Assembly (NCBI RefSeq): GCF_003253735.1
Contig: NZ_QKYW01000002.1
Coordinates: forward strand, 148,367-212,366
DNA length: 64,000 bases
Direction: 5' to 3'
Source: Pseudomonas sp. URMO17WK12:I2
Lineage (GTDB): Bacteria; Pseudomonadota; Gammaproteobacteria; Pseudomonadales; Pseudomonadaceae
Position numbers and translations under genes: made by a program. This document shows, in pieces, positions 62,240 through 64,000 of the stretch. Within the stretch, counting starts at the first letter, position 1, and every line of letters starts with the position of its first letter. Below the pieces are notes generated by a model that did no database searches, was not told the DNA's origin, and saw only the letters and a program-made list of their open reading frames with translations.

Positions 62240-62872
62240 TTACTTGTTGCCGGTCAGCGCAGCGTAGCTGGTCATCAGGTTGCGGTAGTCCGGGATGTGA
62301 TCGGAGCAGATCTTCGCCAGGCCTTCCACATCGTTGCGCCAGTCGCGGTGCAGCTCGCAGGCCACGGCGAACCAGTTCATCAGCTGCGCGCCGGCGACGG
62401 TCATGCGCTGCCAAGCCGAGTCGCGGCTGATCTGGTTGAAGGTGCCGGAAGCGTCGGTGACCACGAACACGTCGAAGCCTTCTTCGATGGCCGCCAGCGC
62501 CGGGAATGCCACGCAGACTTCGGTCACCACGCCGGCGATGATCAGTTGCTTCTTGCCGGTGGCCTTGATCGCCTTGACGAAGTCTTCGTTGTCCCAGGCG
62601 TTGATCTGGCCAGGGCGGGCGATGTACGGCGCGTCCGGGAACATCTCCTTCAGCTCGGGGACCAGCGGGCCATTGGGGCCGGTTTCGAAGCTGGTGGTGA
62701 GGATGGTCGGCAGGTTGAAGAACTTGGCGATGTCGGCCAGGGCCAGCACGTTGTTCTTGAACTTGTCCGGGTCGATGTCACGTACCAGCGACAGCAGACC
62801 GGCCTGGTGGTCGACCAGCAGAACGGCGGCGTTGTCTTTGTCCAGGCGGTTGTAGGCGATGGAGTTGGTCAT
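62240..62872 (-). CDS. Isochorismatase-like hydrolase, YcaC type
   Basis: A 210-residue cysteine hydrolase. The catalytic triad of the family can be placed at D22 or so (VLLVDHQAGLL), a middle Lys in the KKQLIIAG region and the nucleophilic Cys in GVVTEVCVAFPALAA. The N-terminus MTNSIAYNRLDKDNAAVLLVDHQ is characteristic of YcaC, an octameric-ring hydrolase of unknown physiological substrate. GAGGAT lies upstream of the ATG at 62872. Divergent LysR regulator next door. Confidence 0.9.
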   Translation of the reverse strand: MTNSIAYNRLDKDNAAVLLVDHQAGLLSLVRDIDPDKFKNNVLALADIAKFFNLPTILTTSFETGPNGPLVPELKEMFPDAPYIARPGQINAWDNEDFVKAIKATGKKQLIIAGVVTEVCVAFPALAAIEEGFDVFVVTDASGTFNQISRDSAWQRMTVAGAQLMNWFAVACELHRDWRNDVEGLAKICSDHIPDYRNLMTSYAALTGNK

Positions 62873-63031
62873 GGTGCGATCCTCTTTCTTGGGTGGTTGC
62901 CGATTCATTCGGCTGATTCGTTTGGGTGGTTTGCAGTTGTCGCTGCATGTGGGAAAGATTAAATTCGACACCCATCTCGCACCAGACGGCAAAAATCGCC
63001 TCTAGCGTTCCATTTTCAGAACGGTAACCCC

Positions 63032-63937
63032 ATGGAAGACCTCAACACGCTCTACTACTTCACCCAGGTGGTGGAGCACGGCGGCTTCGCCCCGGCCGGC
63101 CGCGCGCTGGACATTCCCAAGTCCAAGCTGAGCCGGCGCATCGCCCTGCTCGAAGAGCGTCTCGGTGTACGCCTGCTGCAGCGCACCAGCCGCCACTGCT
63201 CGCTGACCGAGATTGGCCAGGAGTACTACCAGCGTTGCGTGGCCATGCGCGTGGAGGCCGAAGGCGCTGCCGAGGTGATCGAGCGCAACCGCAGCGAACC
63301 GCGCGGCCTGGTACGCCTGGCGTGCCCGACCACCCTGCTCAATTCCTGGGTCGGGCCGATGCTGACCCGCTTCATGCTGCGTTACCCGGCTGTGGAGTTG
63401 TTTATCGAGAGCACCAACCGGCGCGTCGATGTGCTCCACGAAGGCTTCGATATCGCCCTGCGTGTGCGCTTCCCGCCGCTGGAAAATACCGACATGGTGA
63501 TGAAGGTGCTGGGCAACAGCCGCCAGTGCCTGGTCGGCCGCCCGGATTTCCTCGAACAGCTACCGAAGAAATTCCAACCCAGCGATCTGAGCGCGCTACC
63601 GAGCCTGCATTGGGGTGGCTCGCAGCGTGAGTACCAGTGGGAACTGTTCGGCCCGGGCGACGGCAAGCTGCTCATCCCCCACCGCCCACGCATGGTCACC
63701 GACGACCTCATCGCCCTGCGCCATGGCGCCCTGGCCGGCGTCGGCATCGCCCACGTGCCACGGGTGGCCGTGCGCGAGGATCTCGACGCCGGCACCCTGG
63801 TGGAAATGTTGCCGGGCTGGGAACCCAAATGCGGCATCGTCCATGCCATCTTCCCGTCACGCCGCGGTCTATTACCCTCGGTGCGCACGCTGATCGACTT
63901 TCTGGCCGAAGAGTTCGGGCAGAGCGATATGGCGTGA
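63032..63937 (+). CDS. LysR family transcriptional regulator
   Basis: A 301-residue LysR regulator with an N-terminal winged helix (LNTLYYFTQVVEHGGFAPAGRALDIPKSKLSRRIALLEERLGV, split here only for description) and a C-terminal effector-binding domain ending in PSVRTLIDFLAEEF. It is divergent from the YcaC-like gene with 159 bases between, the classical LysR-target arrangement, so it probably controls that gene. Confidence 0.92.
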   Translation: MEDLNTLYYFTQVVEHGGFAPAGRALDIPKSKLSRRIALLEERLGVRLLQRTSRHCSLTEIGQEYYQRCVAMRVEAEGAAEVIERNRSEPRGLVRLACPTTLLNSWVGPMLTRFMLRYPAVELFIESTNRRVDVLHEGFDIALRVRFPPLENTDMVMKVLGNSRQCLVGRPDFLEQLPKKFQPSDLSALPSLHWGGSQREYQWELFGPGDGKLLIPHRPRMVTDDLIALRHGALAGVGIAHVPRVAVREDLDAGTLVEMLPGWEPKCGIVHAIFPSRRGLLPSVRTLIDFLAEEFGQSDMA

Positions 63938-64000
63938 GTCAGTTGCTATGGCCCACGCCGCAAAGGGTGGACAACCAGGCGCGCACCCTGCCCCCCGGCT

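Noticed and set aside
60418..62430. Plus-strand open frame opposite the YdeP-like oxidoreductase
   Set aside because: Antisense shadow of a well-supported 782-residue enzyme.

Overview
The window is GC-rich bacterial chromosome that reads as Pseudomonas. Support for the genus comes from the enoyl-ACP reductase FabV, two copies each of the small families DUF1652 and DUF3509 that are largely confined to this genus, an OprD-type porin, an HBM-type chemoreceptor, and REP elements built on the GTGGGAGCGGG core. No rRNA, tRNA, CRISPR array or intact insertion sequence was seen. The species cannot be fixed from this window.

Layout. 1-2500: two tandem, nearly identical-ended chemoreceptor genes. 2.9-9 kb: an amine/imine catabolism cluster (ornithine-cyclodeaminase-like 'tyramine oxidase subunit B', RidA-family deaminase, FAD oxidoreductase, MFS transporter, AraC regulator). 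9.5-14.4 kb: DUF1090 protein, Gfo/Idh/MocA dehydrogenase, fabV, SulP transporter. 14.4-18.8 kb: a divergent pair of cysteine-free proteins, one with a thaumatin-like domain and one a 1063-residue repeat protein resembling HrpK/type III translocators. 19.2-21.3 kb: an AT-richer island of four small genes separated by attC-like repeats, read here as an integron cassette cluster without integrase. 21.4-34.9 kb: HxlR/NAD(P)-reductase pair, lipoprotein, AGCS symporter, LysE exporter, EAL phosphodiesterase, hybrid histidine kinase, small stress proteins, DoxX-OprD pair, NUDIX.

35-44.8 kb is a signalling block: an HBM chemoreceptor with a good FliA promoter, a six-gene stressosome operon (rsbR, rsbS, rsbT, an RsbX-like phosphatase with a fused ATPase domain, a histidine kinase and a hybrid kinase), and a divergent 4HB chemoreceptor. 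44.8-51.2 kb: Sco and CtaG-like copper/oxidase assembly genes, small stress genes (DUF892, DUF3509), a zinc alcohol dehydrogenase, and a pnuC-nadR pyridine salvage pair. 51.4-53.9 kb: a LacI regulator, a large operator-like palindrome and an aldarate dehydratase of the enolase superfamily. 54-55.9 kb: a chemoreceptor with an extra C-terminal sensor-like module. 56-64 kb: small stress genes, an SDR, a YdeP-like molybdopterin oxidoreductase, a YcaC-like hydrolase and its divergent LysR regulator.

Two themes run across the window: environmental sensing (five chemoreceptors, three histidine kinases, one EAL protein, one stressosome) and stationary-phase/stress functions. Small stress genes at three loci share short unexplained upstream DNA motifs (TGCA-N3-TGCA and TTGTACAA).
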